Shown in pieces: positions 1-9,009 of a DNA stretch of 64,000 bases (position 1 is the stretch's first letter; each line of letters opens with the position of its first letter). Below the pieces are notes generated by a model. The model saw only the letters and a program-made list of their open reading frames with translations, was not told the DNA's origin and ran no database searches. This DNA is from Myxococcales bacterium (GTDB lineage: Bacteria > Myxococcota_A > Bradymonadia > UBA7976 > UBA1532). The stretch spans positions 441,001-505,000 of the forward strand of contig JACKDP010000002.1 of NCBI GenBank assembly GCA_020633435.1, read 5' to 3'. The position numbers and the translations under genes were made by a program.

Positions 1-1617
1 GGCAACGAGTTCCGCTGCCTGACCGACGGCATCAACGGCACCTGCGCCCCGGGGAGCAACGCCCGCTGCGACGGCGCCGGCAACGGCATGTGCCCGGACG
101 GCGAGGTCTGCAAGTTCCAGGCGGTGTTCGGCGCCGACGACTTCTACGGCGCCACCTGCCAGCCGGCGACCGAGGGCGGCGCGCCCTACGGCACCGTCTG
201 CGACGACGACGACGTGATCTGCGCCAACGACATGTGCCTGTTCGGCCGCTGCCGCGCCTTCTGCGATCCCGAGGCGGCCAACAACCTGTGCACCGACGAG
301 GAGAGCTGCATCGGCAACCTCTCCGTCAGCTCCGACGGCTCGGTGACCATCGACATCTGCGGCCCGAAGCTCTGCGCGAGCAACACCGAGTGCCCGGATG
401 GCGAGTTCTGCAACATCACCCTCGACTTCAACGGCGCGCCCTTCCTCATCGGCATCTGCCTGGCCCCCGACGCCAGCGAGACCGCCGGCCTGGGCGATCG
501 CTGCAACGCCGAGGGCTCCAACTGCCCCGGCATCTGCTTCGGTGAGGGCGCCGACTCCTACTGCTCGGCCCCCTGCGAGCAGGACAGCGACTGCCCCAAC
601 GGCGCCTGCCAGCTCGTGAACTTCACCATCAGCGAGGACGGCCAGACCGCCCCCGCCAACATGTGCGTGCCGGCCACCGGCTCCGGCCGCGAGTGCGCCG
701 TCGACGCCGACTGCGCCCCCGAGGGGGACATCCCCCAGGAGGCCTGCGAGTACACCCAGCGCCAGGAGCTGAACAACGGCCGCCCCGTGGGTGAGCCCCG
801 CGTGACGGGCCGCTGCGCCGGCATCCCCCGCGGCGCCGTCGCCCCGGGCGAGGCCTGCAGCGACATCGTGCCCTGCCAGACCGAGCAGCTCTGCCTGCGC
901 ATCAGCGGCAACAGCGTCTGCAGCAACGCCTGCCGCAACACCGCGGACTGCGCCGAGGACGCCATCTGCGCCCCCATCCAGTTCTCGGACGGCGTCTTCG
1001 TGGGCGCCTGCATCCCCGCCGAGGGCAGCCGCCTCTCCTGCGATCGCAACGGCGACTGCGGCGAGGGCGAGCACTGCGCCGTCAACGTGCTGCCCAACAG
1101 CGGCATCGTGGAGAAGCTCTGCCTCGCCAACCGCGGCGAGGGGGCGGCCGGGGCCGTCTGCGACCAGGACAGCGCCTGCCAGAGCGGCAGCTGCCGCGCC
1201 CGGACCACCCGGGTGGGCAGCGGCTACTGCGAGGGCGCCTGCCTGGACGACGCTGACTGCGCGGACGGGGACGAGGCCATGACCTGCGAGCAGCACCTCG
1301 TGTTCTCGATCGATCCCGACTCCGTCGAGGATGATCTGAGCGCCGGCTTCTGCGTGCCCTCGGCCGTCTGCGCCCTGTGCGCGTTCAACGGCACCCTGCC
1401 CTGCGGTGGCGACAACGTCTGCTCGACGGTGCGCTTCTCCGGCGGCCGCTCCGGCCCCGCCTGCCTGCCCCCCTGCGAGGGCCCCGGCGCCGAGTGCCCG
1501 GCCGCCCACACCTGCAGCGCCCGCCGCGGGGCGGACGGCGAGGCCATCGCCGGCGAGTTCGTCTGCACCCCCGACGACTCCGACGCCACCTGCGTCGACG
1601 CGCGCCCCCGCCGCTAG
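1..1617 (+). CDS. Cys-rich secreted protein, 5' end outside the window
   Basis: The frame is open from the first base, so the start and any signal peptide lie upstream; the first internal ATG is at position 88. The visible 538 residues are packed with Cys, Asp, Gly and Asn in recurring blocks such as CxxDxDC, CPDGExC and CQSGSC, about every 20-40 residues. Such cysteine-pair repeats are common in surface or secreted myxobacterial proteins, where they presumably form small disulfide-bonded modules. There is no catalytic motif, membrane segment or C-terminal sorting tail; the protein ends in a basic -RPRR. A strong terminator follows directly. I do not recognise a specific family; function unknown, with an extracellular location inferred from the cysteine pattern. 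Confidence 0.8.
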   Translation, partial: GNEFRCLTDGINGTCAPGSNARCDGAGNGMCPDGEVCKFQAVFGADDFYGATCQPATEGGAPYGTVCDDDDVICANDMCLFGRCRAFCDPEAANNLCTDEESCIGNLSVSSDGSVTIDICGPKLCASNTECPDGEFCNITLDFNGAPFLIGICLAPDASETAGLGDRCNAEGSNCPGICFGEGADSYCSAPCEQDSDCPNGACQLVNFTISEDGQTAPANMCVPATGSGRECAVDADCAPEGDIPQEACEYTQRQELNNGRPVGEPRVTGRCAGIPRGAVAPGEACSDIVPCQTEQLCLRISGNSVCSNACRNTADCAEDAICAPIQFSDGVFVGACIPAEGSRLSCDRNGDCGEGEHCAVNVLPNSGIVEKLCLANRGEGAAGAVCDQDSACQSGSCRARTTRVGSGYCEGACLDDADCADGDEAMTCEQHLVFSIDPDSVEDDLSAGFCVPSAVCALCAFNGTLPCGGDNVCSTVRFSGGRSGPACLPPCEGPGAECPAAHTCSARRGADGEAIAGEFVCTPDDSDATCVDARPRR

Positions 1618-1627
1618 TCGCCGATCG

Positions 1628-1660
1628 GCGGTGCGTGGGCTGGCCTGCGCACCGCTTTTT
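1628..1660 (+). terminator. Rho-independent terminator
   Basis: A perfect 8-bp inverted repeat (GCGGTGCG at 1628-1635, CGCACCGC at 1648-1655) with a 12-nt loop is followed immediately by five T residues (1656-1660). It begins 11 bases after the stop codon of the Cys-rich gene and fits a classical intrinsic terminator. It separates that gene from the methyltransferase starting at 1678. Confidence 0.75.
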
Positions 1661-1677
1661 GGCTAGCTTCCCTCCCC

Positions 1678-2478
1678 ATGCACGCACCCTTTGATCTGGA
1701 CGCCGGGACCCGCGGCTTCTACGAGGACCCGGTCTACTACGACCACGAGTTCAAGAACCGCACCCAGGACGTGGCCTGGTACACCGACCGCTACGTCGAG
1801 GCGGGGGACGTGTGCCTGGAGCTGGCGGTGGGCAGCGCCCGCATCGCGGCGAAGGCCGTGCGGCGCGGGGCCCGCATCGTGGGCGTCGACCTGAGCGCCG
1901 AGATGCTGGCCCAGGCCGAGCGCCGGCGCAGCACGCTGCCGCTGAAGCTGCGCGACCACCTGGAGCTGCACCAGGCGGACATGCGCGACTTCGATCTGGG
2001 GCGCACGTTCTCGCTGATCACCTGTCCTTTCAACGCCTTCCAGCACCTGTACACCCGCGAGGACGTGGCGCGGTGCCTGGCGATGGTCCGCCGCCACCTG
2101 GCGCCGGGGGGGCGGTTCATCGTCGACGTGCTCATGCCCGACCTGGAGTACCTGTCGCGCTCGGCCCTGCGCTGGTACGCGGGCAGCCGGTTTCGGCACC
2201 CGCGGCACAACGCCTGGTACACCTACGCGGAGCGCAGCGCCTACGACCCCGTCCTGCAGCTCAACCAGATGTGGTTCCGCCTCGTGCGGGATCCGGGGGA
2301 GGAGTGGGGGCCCGAGGAGATCACCTTCCAGCTCTCCCACCGGGTCTTCTTCCCCCAGGAGATGGAGGCCCACCTGCACGCCGCCGGCCTGCGGCTGGTG
2401 GAGTTCCAGGGCGACTTCCAGGGCGCGCCCCTCGGCAAGGACGCCGAGTCGATGGTGGTCATCGCCGAGCTGGCCTGA
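1678..2478 (+). CDS. Class I SAM-dependent methyltransferase
   Basis: A 266-residue soluble protein with a Rossmann-type methyltransferase fold. Motif I appears as LELAVGSARIA near residues 44-54, followed by the acidic end of strand 2 in VGVDLS (ribose-binding Asp) and a motif-IV-like ITCPFNAFQHL; the post-motif LAPGGRFIVDVLMPD is typical of the family. These features support SAM binding, but nothing shows the acceptor, which could be a small molecule, lipid or protein. The gene stands alone after a terminator and converges on the epimerase gene with 27 bases between stops. No good ribosome-binding site precedes the ATG, so a leaderless or weakly initiated mRNA is possible. Confidence 0.85.
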   Translation: MHAPFDLDAGTRGFYEDPVYYDHEFKNRTQDVAWYTDRYVEAGDVCLELAVGSARIAAKAVRRGARIVGVDLSAEMLAQAERRRSTLPLKLRDHLELHQADMRDFDLGRTFSLITCPFNAFQHLYTREDVARCLAMVRRHLAPGGRFIVDVLMPDLEYLSRSALRWYAGSRFRHPRHNAWYTYAERSAYDPVLQLNQMWFRLVRDPGEEWGPEEITFQLSHRVFFPQEMEAHLHAAGLRLVEFQGDFQGAPLGKDAESMVVIAELA

Positions 2479-2505
2479 CGGCCAGCGGCTCGGTCGCTCG
2501 ATCTC

Positions 2506-3417
2506 TCAGCCAGCCAGCAGCCGGGCCAGGCCGTCGCGGACGCTGACCTGCGCCTCGAAGCCGAGCAGCGCGCGCGCCCGGGACACCTCCGCCAGGGAGC
2601 GCCGCACGTCCCCCGCGCGGGCGGGGCCGTGGGCCGCCGCGGGGCCGCCCAGCAGGTCGGCGAGGGCGCCGTACAGGGCGTTGATGGTGGTGGCCTGGCC
2701 CCGGGCGATGTTGCACACGAGGCCCCGGGCGTCGGGCACGTCGGCGGCGCAGAGGTTGGCGCGCACGACGTCGGCCACCGCCACGAAGTCCCGCGTCTGC
2801 TCGCCATCGCCGTAGATGGTGACGGGCAGCCCCTTGCGCAGCCGGTCGACGAAGACGCTGACGACGCCAGAGTAGGGGCTGGCCGGGTCCTGCCGGGGGC
2901 CGAAAACGTTGAAGTATCGCAGGGATACCGTCTCGGTGCCGTAGATGGACGGCCACATGCGCAGGTAGTGCTCGGCGGCCAGCTTCTCGACGGCGTAGGG
3001 GCTCTCGGGGTGGGGGGCGTCGTCCTCCCGGGCGGCGTCGCTGCGGTCGCCGTACACGGCCGCCGAGCAGGCGAGGATGACGCGGCGGACGCCCAGGCGG
3101 CGGGCGGCGTCGAGGATCTGGACGGTGCCGCCCACGTTCACGGCGTGGGTGTGGGCGGGCTCCTCGACGGAGCGGGGCACGGAGGCCACCGCCGCCTGGT
3201 GGAAGATGACGTCGGCGCCGGCGGCGGCGGCGGCCACGTCGGCGGGCTCGGTGACGGAGCCGCGCACGAGGCGGATGTCGGCGCGCACGGCGGCCAGGTT
3301 CTCGGCGTGGCCGGTGGAGAAGTCGTCGAGGACGGTGACGGCGTCGCCGCGGGCCACGAGGGCCTCGACGAGGTGGGATCCGATGAAGCCGGCGCCGCCG
3401 GTGACCAGGGCTCGCAT
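2506..3417 (-). CDS. NAD-dependent sugar epimerase/dehydratase (extended SDR)
   Basis: A 303-residue extended short-chain dehydrogenase of the UDP-glucose 4-epimerase type. The N-terminus holds the NAD-binding GGAGFIGSH motif (residues 8-16), an acidic LDDFSTG that contacts the adenosine ribose, and further on the catalytic YAVEK (YxxxK) with the usual SPYAVEK context. The C-terminal half carries FNVFGPRQ and IYGDGEQTRDFV, which contact the nucleotide sugar. I placed the start at the ATG directly before RALVTGG because GGAGAG lies a few bases upstream; a longer frame upstream is low-complexity. The likely role is nucleotide-sugar interconversion for surface polysaccharide, but the exact sugar cannot be read from the sequence. 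Confidence 0.9.
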   Translation of the reverse strand: MRALVTGGAGFIGSHLVEALVARGDAVTVLDDFSTGHAENLAAVRADIRLVRGSVTEPADVAAAAAGADVIFHQAAVASVPRSVEEPAHTHAVNVGGTVQILDAARRLGVRRVILACSAAVYGDRSDAAREDDAPHPESPYAVEKLAAEHYLRMWPSIYGTETVSLRYFNVFGPRQDPASPYSGVVSVFVDRLRKGLPVTIYGDGEQTRDFVAVADVVRANLCAADVPDARGLVCNIARGQATTINALYGALADLLGGPAAAHGPARAGDVRRSLAEVSRARALLGFEAQVSVRDGLARLLAG

Positions 3418-3542
3418 GGGGCTCTCCGAAGGGCTCGCGGTGTCGGGGGGAGCCTCGTCGGCGGACCGGGTCGGCGTCAACCGGGTGGTGCCGGCCCGCC
3501 CCGGGCTGGTAGACATCCGGCCTCGACCGTGGAGGAGTGCCC

Positions 3543-4118
3543 ATGCACCTGCGCGCCTGGTTGTCGCTGCCCCTCGCGCTGGCGGCCTGTACCACCGAGC
3601 CCGGCGCCGCGCCGACGGCCCCGGCCAGCGTCGCCTCGGCGGCCGCCCCGGCGTCGGCGGCGGCCCCCGCGACCCGGGCGCCCGCGGCGCCGGCGACCAC
3701 GGCCCGTGCCGGGGGCCACGGCGGCGGCGGCAAGGCCATCCACTTCGACGAGGCCGTCGGCTGGATGGACTGGGACGCTGGCCTGGCCCGCGCCCAGGCG
3801 GACAAGAAGCCCATCCTGCTGCTGGTCTACGCCGACTGGTGCCCGCGCTGCCGCGAGCTGACGCCGGTGTTCAGCGATCCGGCGGTGCTGGCGCTCTCGA
3901 AGGGGCTGGTGATGATCCGCCAGAACAGCGACGAGCGGCCGGCCTTCCTGGAGAAGTTCGACACCCTGGGCGGCTACGTGCCGCGGCTGTTCTTCCTGAC
4001 GCCGGATGGCTCGCTGCGGGAGGACATCAACTCCGGGCACCCGCGCTACCCGTTCTTCTACACGCCGGCGGGCATCGACGCCCTCAAGGCCGCCATGAAG
4101 ACGGCCCTCGACGGCTGA
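3543..4118 (+). CDS. Thioredoxin-like lipoprotein (DUF255/thioredoxin_7 type)
   Basis: A 191-residue exported lipoprotein. The N-terminal signal ends in the lipobox LAAC, followed by an Ala/Pro-rich linker of about 35 residues. The body contains YADWCPRCRELTPVF, a thioredoxin-type CxxC active site (WCPRC), then strand and helix pattern ending in GYVPRLFFLTPDG with the expected cis-Pro region. The ATG at 3543 is preferred over the GTG at 3537 because the Shine-Dalgarno GGAGGA at 3531-3536 is properly spaced only from the ATG. It probably acts as a thiol reductase or disulfide isomerase on the periplasmic side of a membrane. It lies between convergent and divergent neighbours without an obvious operon. 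Confidence 0.85.
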   Translation: MHLRAWLSLPLALAACTTEPGAAPTAPASVASAAAPASAAAPATRAPAAPATTARAGGHGGGGKAIHFDEAVGWMDWDAGLARAQADKKPILLLVYADWCPRCRELTPVFSDPAVLALSKGLVMIRQNSDERPAFLEKFDTLGGYVPRLFFLTPDGSLREDINSGHPRYPFFYTPAGIDALKAAMKTALDG

Positions 4119-4121
4119 CGC

Positions 4122-6596
4122 TCAGCCCCGGCGACGCCGCCGGGCGACCAGCCCCACCACCAGCAGCAGCAGGCCACCGGCCCCGGCCGGCGCCCCGGGG
4201 GCGGCCGTGCAGCCGTCCTTCGGGATGGGGATGGGCCCGCCCCGCCCGGCCGGATCGGCCGGCGGATCCCCGGCCTCGTCGGCGGGGGGGGCGTACGGGG
4301 GCAGCGCCGGATCCTCGCGGGGGTCGTCCTGCGGATCCTGCGGGTTCTGGGGATCCTGCGGGTCCTGGGGATCCTGCGGGTCCTGGGGATCGCGCGGATC
4401 CTCCGGATCTTCCTGGGGAATCGTCGACGGGTCCACCGTGAGGGTGGCCACCGCGTCGGTGACGGCGGGCTGCTGGGCGCCGGCCAGGCCCACCCGGATG
4501 CTCAGCTCGCCGGCGGTGGCCGGGACGACCTGGAGGGGCACGTCGGCCGCGCCGCCGGCGGCCAGCTCGCCCAGGTGGCACCACAGGGTGCCCTCGACGC
4601 GGGCGCAGCGCGGGTCGGCGCTGGTCACCGCGGCGTCGACGCGCAGGTAGACGGCCGAGGCGGCGTCGGGGCCGGCGTTGGTGACGGCGACGCTCAGGTC
4701 GGCCGGCTGGCCGGCCTCCACCCGCTCGACGGCGAAGGCGGCCTCATGGGCCAGCGCCACCTGGGGCGCCTCGCCACCGCCGCAGGCCGGGGCCTCCTCC
4801 GTCCACTCGGCGTCGCCGGGGCAGCGGTAGAGGGTGAAGGGCTGGCAGACCCAGGTGATGCCGTCGAGGACGCAGGTGCGATCGCGCAGGTCGAAGTACC
4901 AGGGGGTGAGGCGGACGACGCGGCCGGCGTTGGCGTGGTCCGTCAGGTTGCCCTCGACGGCCTCGGCCCCCTGGCCCGCGGGCACGGTGGCCTCGGCGGG
5001 CGGGGTGGCGGCGCCGGCGCGGCCCTCGGCGTCGAAGGGCACGGCCAGCGCCAGGTAGGTGCCGGGGGCGAGGTCGCACCGCCGGTGGGAGAAGCGCCCC
5101 CCGGCCGGCACCACGTCGGCGCTGCCCAGCCCGGGCAGCACGACCTGGACGCGGGCGGCGCCCTCGGCCTGGCCGCCCACCTCGACGCAGCCGTCGGGAC
5201 CGCCGCGCACGCCATCCAGCCGGGCCGTGGCGGCGCTCGGCTCGGGCACCGGCTCGGGCTCGGGCTCCGGCTCCGGGGCGACGCCGCCGTCGACGACGCG
5301 GGGGTTGCCCTCGGCCCAGAGCTGGCCCAGGAACATGGGGTAGTCGAAGCTGTCCTGGTTGAAATAGATGACGCCGTAGGTGCCGTGGGGCGCCCGCCCC
5401 ATGCGGCTGCGGTCGAACTCGCCGCTGGCGGGATCGATGTAGCCGTCCGCGCGCAGGGTGTCGCGGCTCGGGGTGATCACGACGTCGCCGGCGCCGCGGG
5501 GGCCCGACGGCCAGGCGTGGCGCAGGGTGTCCTGCTCGACGCGGGCCAGGCGGACGCGGCCCTCCGGATCGGCGTAGAAGTCGGCAAGGGCCGTCCAGTC
5601 GCGCACGATCTGGTCGGCGATGCGGCAGCGCACCTCGCCGCCGTCGCCGCGGCTGGCCTCGCCCCCCTGGCAGCCGATGCCCTGGCCCTCGGCGATGGGC
5701 TCGCCGCGGTCGGTGGGCTGCACCCCGAGCTGGCGGGCGAAGGCGTCCGCCCGCGTCTCCTGGTAGACGTGGGGGCAGAACTTGTCGCCGTCCCACACGG
5801 TCTGGTCGTTGAACATGCTGGTGTCGAAGGGGCCGACGCCCGCGCGCAACCCGTTGTCATCACTGGAGATCGCGACGATCTGGCGGGCGAGCAGGCCGTT
5901 GGCGTCGGGCACGCCCGACTGGCTCGCCCACTGCTGGCAGAGCTGGCGCACGCTGTCGGCCGAGAAGCCGGCGGGGGGCGGCATCACGGCGGTGCCCTGG
6001 GCGGTGCCGATGCCGGGGGCCGACGCGGTGGCGAAGCCCGCGAACAGATCGGGGGCCATGCAGGCCACCTCGACGGCGAAGGCGCCGCCGGCGGACAGGC
6101 CCGTCGCGTAGACCTGGTGGGGGTCGACGGCCAGATCCTGGTCGGCGAGCAGGGCGCGCACGGTGGCGAAGGTCGCGGCGTGGTCGGGATCGTTGCGGCT
6201 CGGGCGGTAGACCCCGTAGCTGCCATCCCAGCCGTAGTTGAAGCACTCCACGTTGGGCGCATCGCGGTTGGGGAAGGCGGGCTGCCCGGCGGCGGGGATG
6301 ACGACCACCAGGCCGAAGGCCTCGGCCGCCTCGGGCCAGCCGGCCCCCTGCGCGGCCTGGTAGGGCATCTGCCCGCAGCCGACGAAGTGCATCACCAGGC
6401 CGCGGCGGCCGGCCACCCGCGAGAAGCTCGCCGGCACGTAGACCCAGGCCTCGGGGAAGCCATGGAAGTTCTCGTGGTAGGTCCAGCGGGTGCCCTGGGC
6501 CCAGGCGACCTCGTTGGGGAGCCGCGCGGCTCCGGCGGGCAGCGCCAGCGGCAGGGCCAGGAACAGGGCCAGGGCCAGGGTCCAGCGTGCCGACAT
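4122..6596 (-). CDS. PHB-depolymerase-like esterase with MYXO-CTERM-like tail
   Basis: An 824-residue secreted esterase. A signal peptide (about residues 1-24) precedes an alpha/beta-hydrolase of the poly(3-hydroxybutyrate) depolymerase/LpqC family: an oxyanion-type HFVGCGQ, YGWDGSYGV, and the nucleophile elbow GLSAGG with Ser168. After the catalytic domain come a PEPEPEP linker, beta-rich segments, a DUF11/CARDB-like domain (TNAGPDAASAVYL) and a repetitive DPQDPQ stretch. The end, DGCTAAPG then a hydrophobic helix then RRRRRG, resembles the myxobacterial MYXO-CTERM sorting tail, suggesting surface anchoring. AAGGAGG precedes the chosen ATG. Substrate (polyester, feruloyl ester or other) is not certain. 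It is divergent from the molybdenum hydroxylase operon. Confidence 0.85.
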   Translation of the reverse strand: MSARWTLALALFLALPLALPAGAARLPNEVAWAQGTRWTYHENFHGFPEAWVYVPASFSRVAGRRGLVMHFVGCGQMPYQAAQGAGWPEAAEAFGLVVVIPAAGQPAFPNRDAPNVECFNYGWDGSYGVYRPSRNDPDHAATFATVRALLADQDLAVDPHQVYATGLSAGGAFAVEVACMAPDLFAGFATASAPGIGTAQGTAVMPPPAGFSADSVRQLCQQWASQSGVPDANGLLARQIVAISSDDNGLRAGVGPFDTSMFNDQTVWDGDKFCPHVYQETRADAFARQLGVQPTDRGEPIAEGQGIGCQGGEASRGDGGEVRCRIADQIVRDWTALADFYADPEGRVRLARVEQDTLRHAWPSGPRGAGDVVITPSRDTLRADGYIDPASGEFDRSRMGRAPHGTYGVIYFNQDSFDYPMFLGQLWAEGNPRVVDGGVAPEPEPEPEPVPEPSAATARLDGVRGGPDGCVEVGGQAEGAARVQVVLPGLGSADVVPAGGRFSHRRCDLAPGTYLALAVPFDAEGRAGAATPPAEATVPAGQGAEAVEGNLTDHANAGRVVRLTPWYFDLRDRTCVLDGITWVCQPFTLYRCPGDAEWTEEAPACGGGEAPQVALAHEAAFAVERVEAGQPADLSVAVTNAGPDAASAVYLRVDAAVTSADPRCARVEGTLWCHLGELAAGGAADVPLQVVPATAGELSIRVGLAGAQQPAVTDAVATLTVDPSTIPQEDPEDPRDPQDPQDPQDPQDPQNPQDPQDDPREDPALPPYAPPADEAGDPPADPAGRGGPIPIPKDGCTAAPGAPAGAGGLLLLVVGLVARRRRRG

Positions 6597-6695
6597 GGGG
6601 GCCTCCTTGGCGGCGGCTGCGGTGCAGTGCACAAGCAGCCTTGGGGTGGAAGTGGGGCTCAGTATTGCGAAACGTCCAGGGCTCGTCGAGGAAAA

Positions 6696-6710
6696 TTGTG
6701 CGGCGCACAA
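6696..6710. promoter_or_regulatory. Palindromic operator candidate between divergent genes
   Basis: TTGTGC-GGC-GCACAA is a perfect inverted repeat with 6-bp arms and a 3-bp centre, in the 209-bp space between the esterase and the molybdenum hydroxylase operon. A second half-site, GTGCACAA, lies at 6627-6634. A dimeric regulator could use these to control both directions. I saw no convincing -35/-10 pair, and the regulator is not in the window. Confidence 0.4.
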
Positions 6711-6805
6711 ATGGCCGGGGCCCCGCGCGAGGGCGGGCGGCGATCCGGGGGCTCGTCCCGCGCGCTTGAGTCTTCTACAGTACCTCGTTGACTCAGGAGG
6801 GGCTG

Positions 6806-9007
6806 ATGCTCATCGGCCAGGATCTCATTCGCGCCGACGGCCCGGCGAAGGTGACGGGCCAGGCCCGCTACGTCGACGACGTGCGGCCCGACGGCTGCCT
6901 CTACGGCTTCACCGTCCGCTCGCCGTGGGCCCACGCGCGCATCGACGGGATCGAGCTCGATCCCGACTTCGACTGGACGGACATCACGGTCTGTACCGCC
7001 GCGGACATCCCGGGCGAGAACGTCGTGGCCCTGATGACGGACGACCAGCCGGTGCTGGCCGACGGCGTCGTGCGGCACGTGGCGGAGCCCGTCGCGCTGG
7101 TGGCCGGCCCCGACCGCGACCGCGCGCTCGCCGCGTCGCACCACGTCCGGGTGGCCTACACGCCGCTCACGCCGCTGATGGATCCCGAGGTGTCGGCCGG
7201 CAACGCCCACCGCATCTTCCGGGACGACAACGTCTACTCCCGCATCACGGTGGAGCACGGCGAGGCCGAGCGGGTGCTGGCGGAGACGGACACCGTCATC
7301 ACGGGCACCTACCGGGTGGGCCTGCAGGAGCAGCTCTACATCGAGCCGCAGGGGATGATGGCCATCCCGCGGGCCGATGGCGGCGTGACGCTCTTCGGCT
7401 CCATGCAGTGCCCCTACTACATCGTCAAGGCGCTCAAGCGGGTCCTCGGCCACGACGACCTCAACGTCGTGCAGGCGGTGACCGGCGGGGGCTTCGGGGG
7501 CAAGGAGGAGTACCCCTCCATCGTCGCCGCCCACGCCGCCGTGCTGGCCCTGAAGGCCGGGCGGCCGGTGAAGCTGATCTACCGCCGCGACGATGATCTG
7601 CGGGCCACCACCAAGCGGCACCCGGCCATCATGCACTACCGCGTGGCGGTGGACCGGGCGACGGGCAAGCTGCAGGCCGCCCATGTGAAGCTGCTCTTCG
7701 ACGGCGGGGCCTACAACACGCTCTCGCCGGTGGTGAACAGCCGCGCCGTGCTGCACGCCCTCGGCCCCTACGCCTGCCCCCACGTGAAGGTGGAGGGGCT
7801 GATGGTGGCCACGAACACGCCGCCCAACGGCGCCTTCCGCGGGTTCGGCGCGCCGCAGGTCATGTTCGCGGCCGAGCGCCACATGGATCGCATCGCCCGG
7901 GAGCTGGGGCGGTCGCCGCTGGAGCTGCGGCGCCTGAACCTCTACCAGGATGGCGACGTGACGCCCTCGGGGCAGCGGCTCGTGGACGTCGGGGCGACCC
8001 AGGTGCTGGAGCTGGCCTTGAAGGAGGCCGAGGCGGGGCTGCCGGCGTCGGGCGTGCCCGATCGGGCCGGCGGCGGCGGCGCGGCGGCGCGGGTGGCGCC
8101 CGGCCGCGGGGTGGCCATCGCCTGGCACGGCTGCGGCTTCACCGGCAACGGCGAGGCCGCGCTGAAGGGCCAGGCGGACGTGGCCATCGAGGGCGACCGC
8201 GTCGTCATCTACACGGCGAGCACCGACATCGGCCAGGGGACGGACACCATCTTCCCGGCCATCGTCGCGGAAGTCCTGGGGATTTCCGTCGACCGGGTGG
8301 CCAACGCCGACCACGACACCGCCACGGTGCCCGACTCGGGGCCCACGGTGGCCAGCCGGACGGCCATGGTCGTCGGCGGCGTGGTGAAGCAGGCGGCCGA
8401 GAAGCTGCTGGCCGCGCTGCAGGCCGAGGTGGGCGCCGAGGGGGCCTTCGACGACCTGCTCGCCCAGCGCAAGAGCGCGGCCCCGCTGCGGGTGCGCGCC
8501 CAGTACCGCGACGACCTGGGCCTCGTCTGGGATCCCGCCACCTACCGCGGCGACGCCTACCCGACCTACGGCTGGGCCTGCGTCATCGTGGACGTGGACG
8601 TCGACCTCGACACGGGCGAGGTGCTCTACCGCCGGCTGGTCTCGGCCACCGACGTGGGCAAGGCCCTCAACCCGGTCCTCTGCACCGGTCAGCTTGAGGG
8701 CGGCGCCCTGCAGGGGCTCGGCTACGCCACCTGCGAGGAGGTCGTCCTCGACGACCAGGGCGGCATGCGCAACAACCGGCTGACCAACTACATCATCCCC
8801 ACCGCCCTCGACGCCCCCGAGATGGTCACGGCCCTCGTCGAGATCCCGTTCAGCGGCGGGCCCTTCGGGGCCAAGGGCATCGGCGAGATCCCCCATGACG
8901 TCCCGGCCGCCGCGGTGGCCCAGGCCATCGAGGCCGCCTGCGGCGCGGTCCTCGACCGCCTGCCCATGACCCCCGAGCGCGTGCTCGCGGCGCTCCAGGA
9001 GAGCTGA
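6806..9007 (+). CDS. Molybdenum hydroxylase, molybdopterin-binding subunit (xanthine dehydrogenase family)
   Basis: A 733-residue large subunit of the xanthine dehydrogenase/aldehyde oxidase family. It starts with the hammerhead domain (GPAKVTGQARYVDD) and carries the Mo-cofactor-binding signatures GGGFGGKEE, GAFRGFGAPQ and GQGTDT, plus the C-terminal GAKGIGE with the catalytic Glu that activates the molybdenum-bound water. The ATG at 6806 is chosen over the TTG at 6788 because AGGAGG sits 5 bases upstream. It is the first gene of a Mo, 2Fe-2S, FAD operon with a 2-base gap to the next gene. The enzyme hydroxylates a heterocycle or aldehyde in the cytoplasm; purine oxidation is plausible but the substrate is not determined by these motifs. 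Confidence 0.92.
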   Translation: MLIGQDLIRADGPAKVTGQARYVDDVRPDGCLYGFTVRSPWAHARIDGIELDPDFDWTDITVCTAADIPGENVVALMTDDQPVLADGVVRHVAEPVALVAGPDRDRALAASHHVRVAYTPLTPLMDPEVSAGNAHRIFRDDNVYSRITVEHGEAERVLAETDTVITGTYRVGLQEQLYIEPQGMMAIPRADGGVTLFGSMQCPYYIVKALKRVLGHDDLNVVQAVTGGGFGGKEEYPSIVAAHAAVLALKAGRPVKLIYRRDDDLRATTKRHPAIMHYRVAVDRATGKLQAAHVKLLFDGGAYNTLSPVVNSRAVLHALGPYACPHVKVEGLMVATNTPPNGAFRGFGAPQVMFAAERHMDRIARELGRSPLELRRLNLYQDGDVTPSGQRLVDVGATQVLELALKEAEAGLPASGVPDRAGGGGAAARVAPGRGVAIAWHGCGFTGNGEAALKGQADVAIEGDRVVIYTASTDIGQGTDTIFPAIVAEVLGISVDRVANADHDTATVPDSGPTVASRTAMVVGGVVKQAAEKLLAALQAEVGAEGAFDDLLAQRKSAAPLRVRAQYRDDLGLVWDPATYRGDAYPTYGWACVIVDVDVDLDTGEVLYRRLVSATDVGKALNPVLCTGQLEGGALQGLGYATCEEVVLDDQGGMRNNRLTNYIIPTALDAPEMVTALVEIPFSGGPFGAKGIGEIPHDVPAAAVAQAIEAACGAVLDRLPMTPERVLAALQES

Positions 9008-9009
9008 AG

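Noticed and set aside
4575..6791. Long plus-strand open frame across the esterase gene.
   Set aside because: The minus strand encodes the esterase with a signal peptide, GLSAGG elbow and sorting tail. The opposite frame has only Gly/Ala/Val/Asp repeats.
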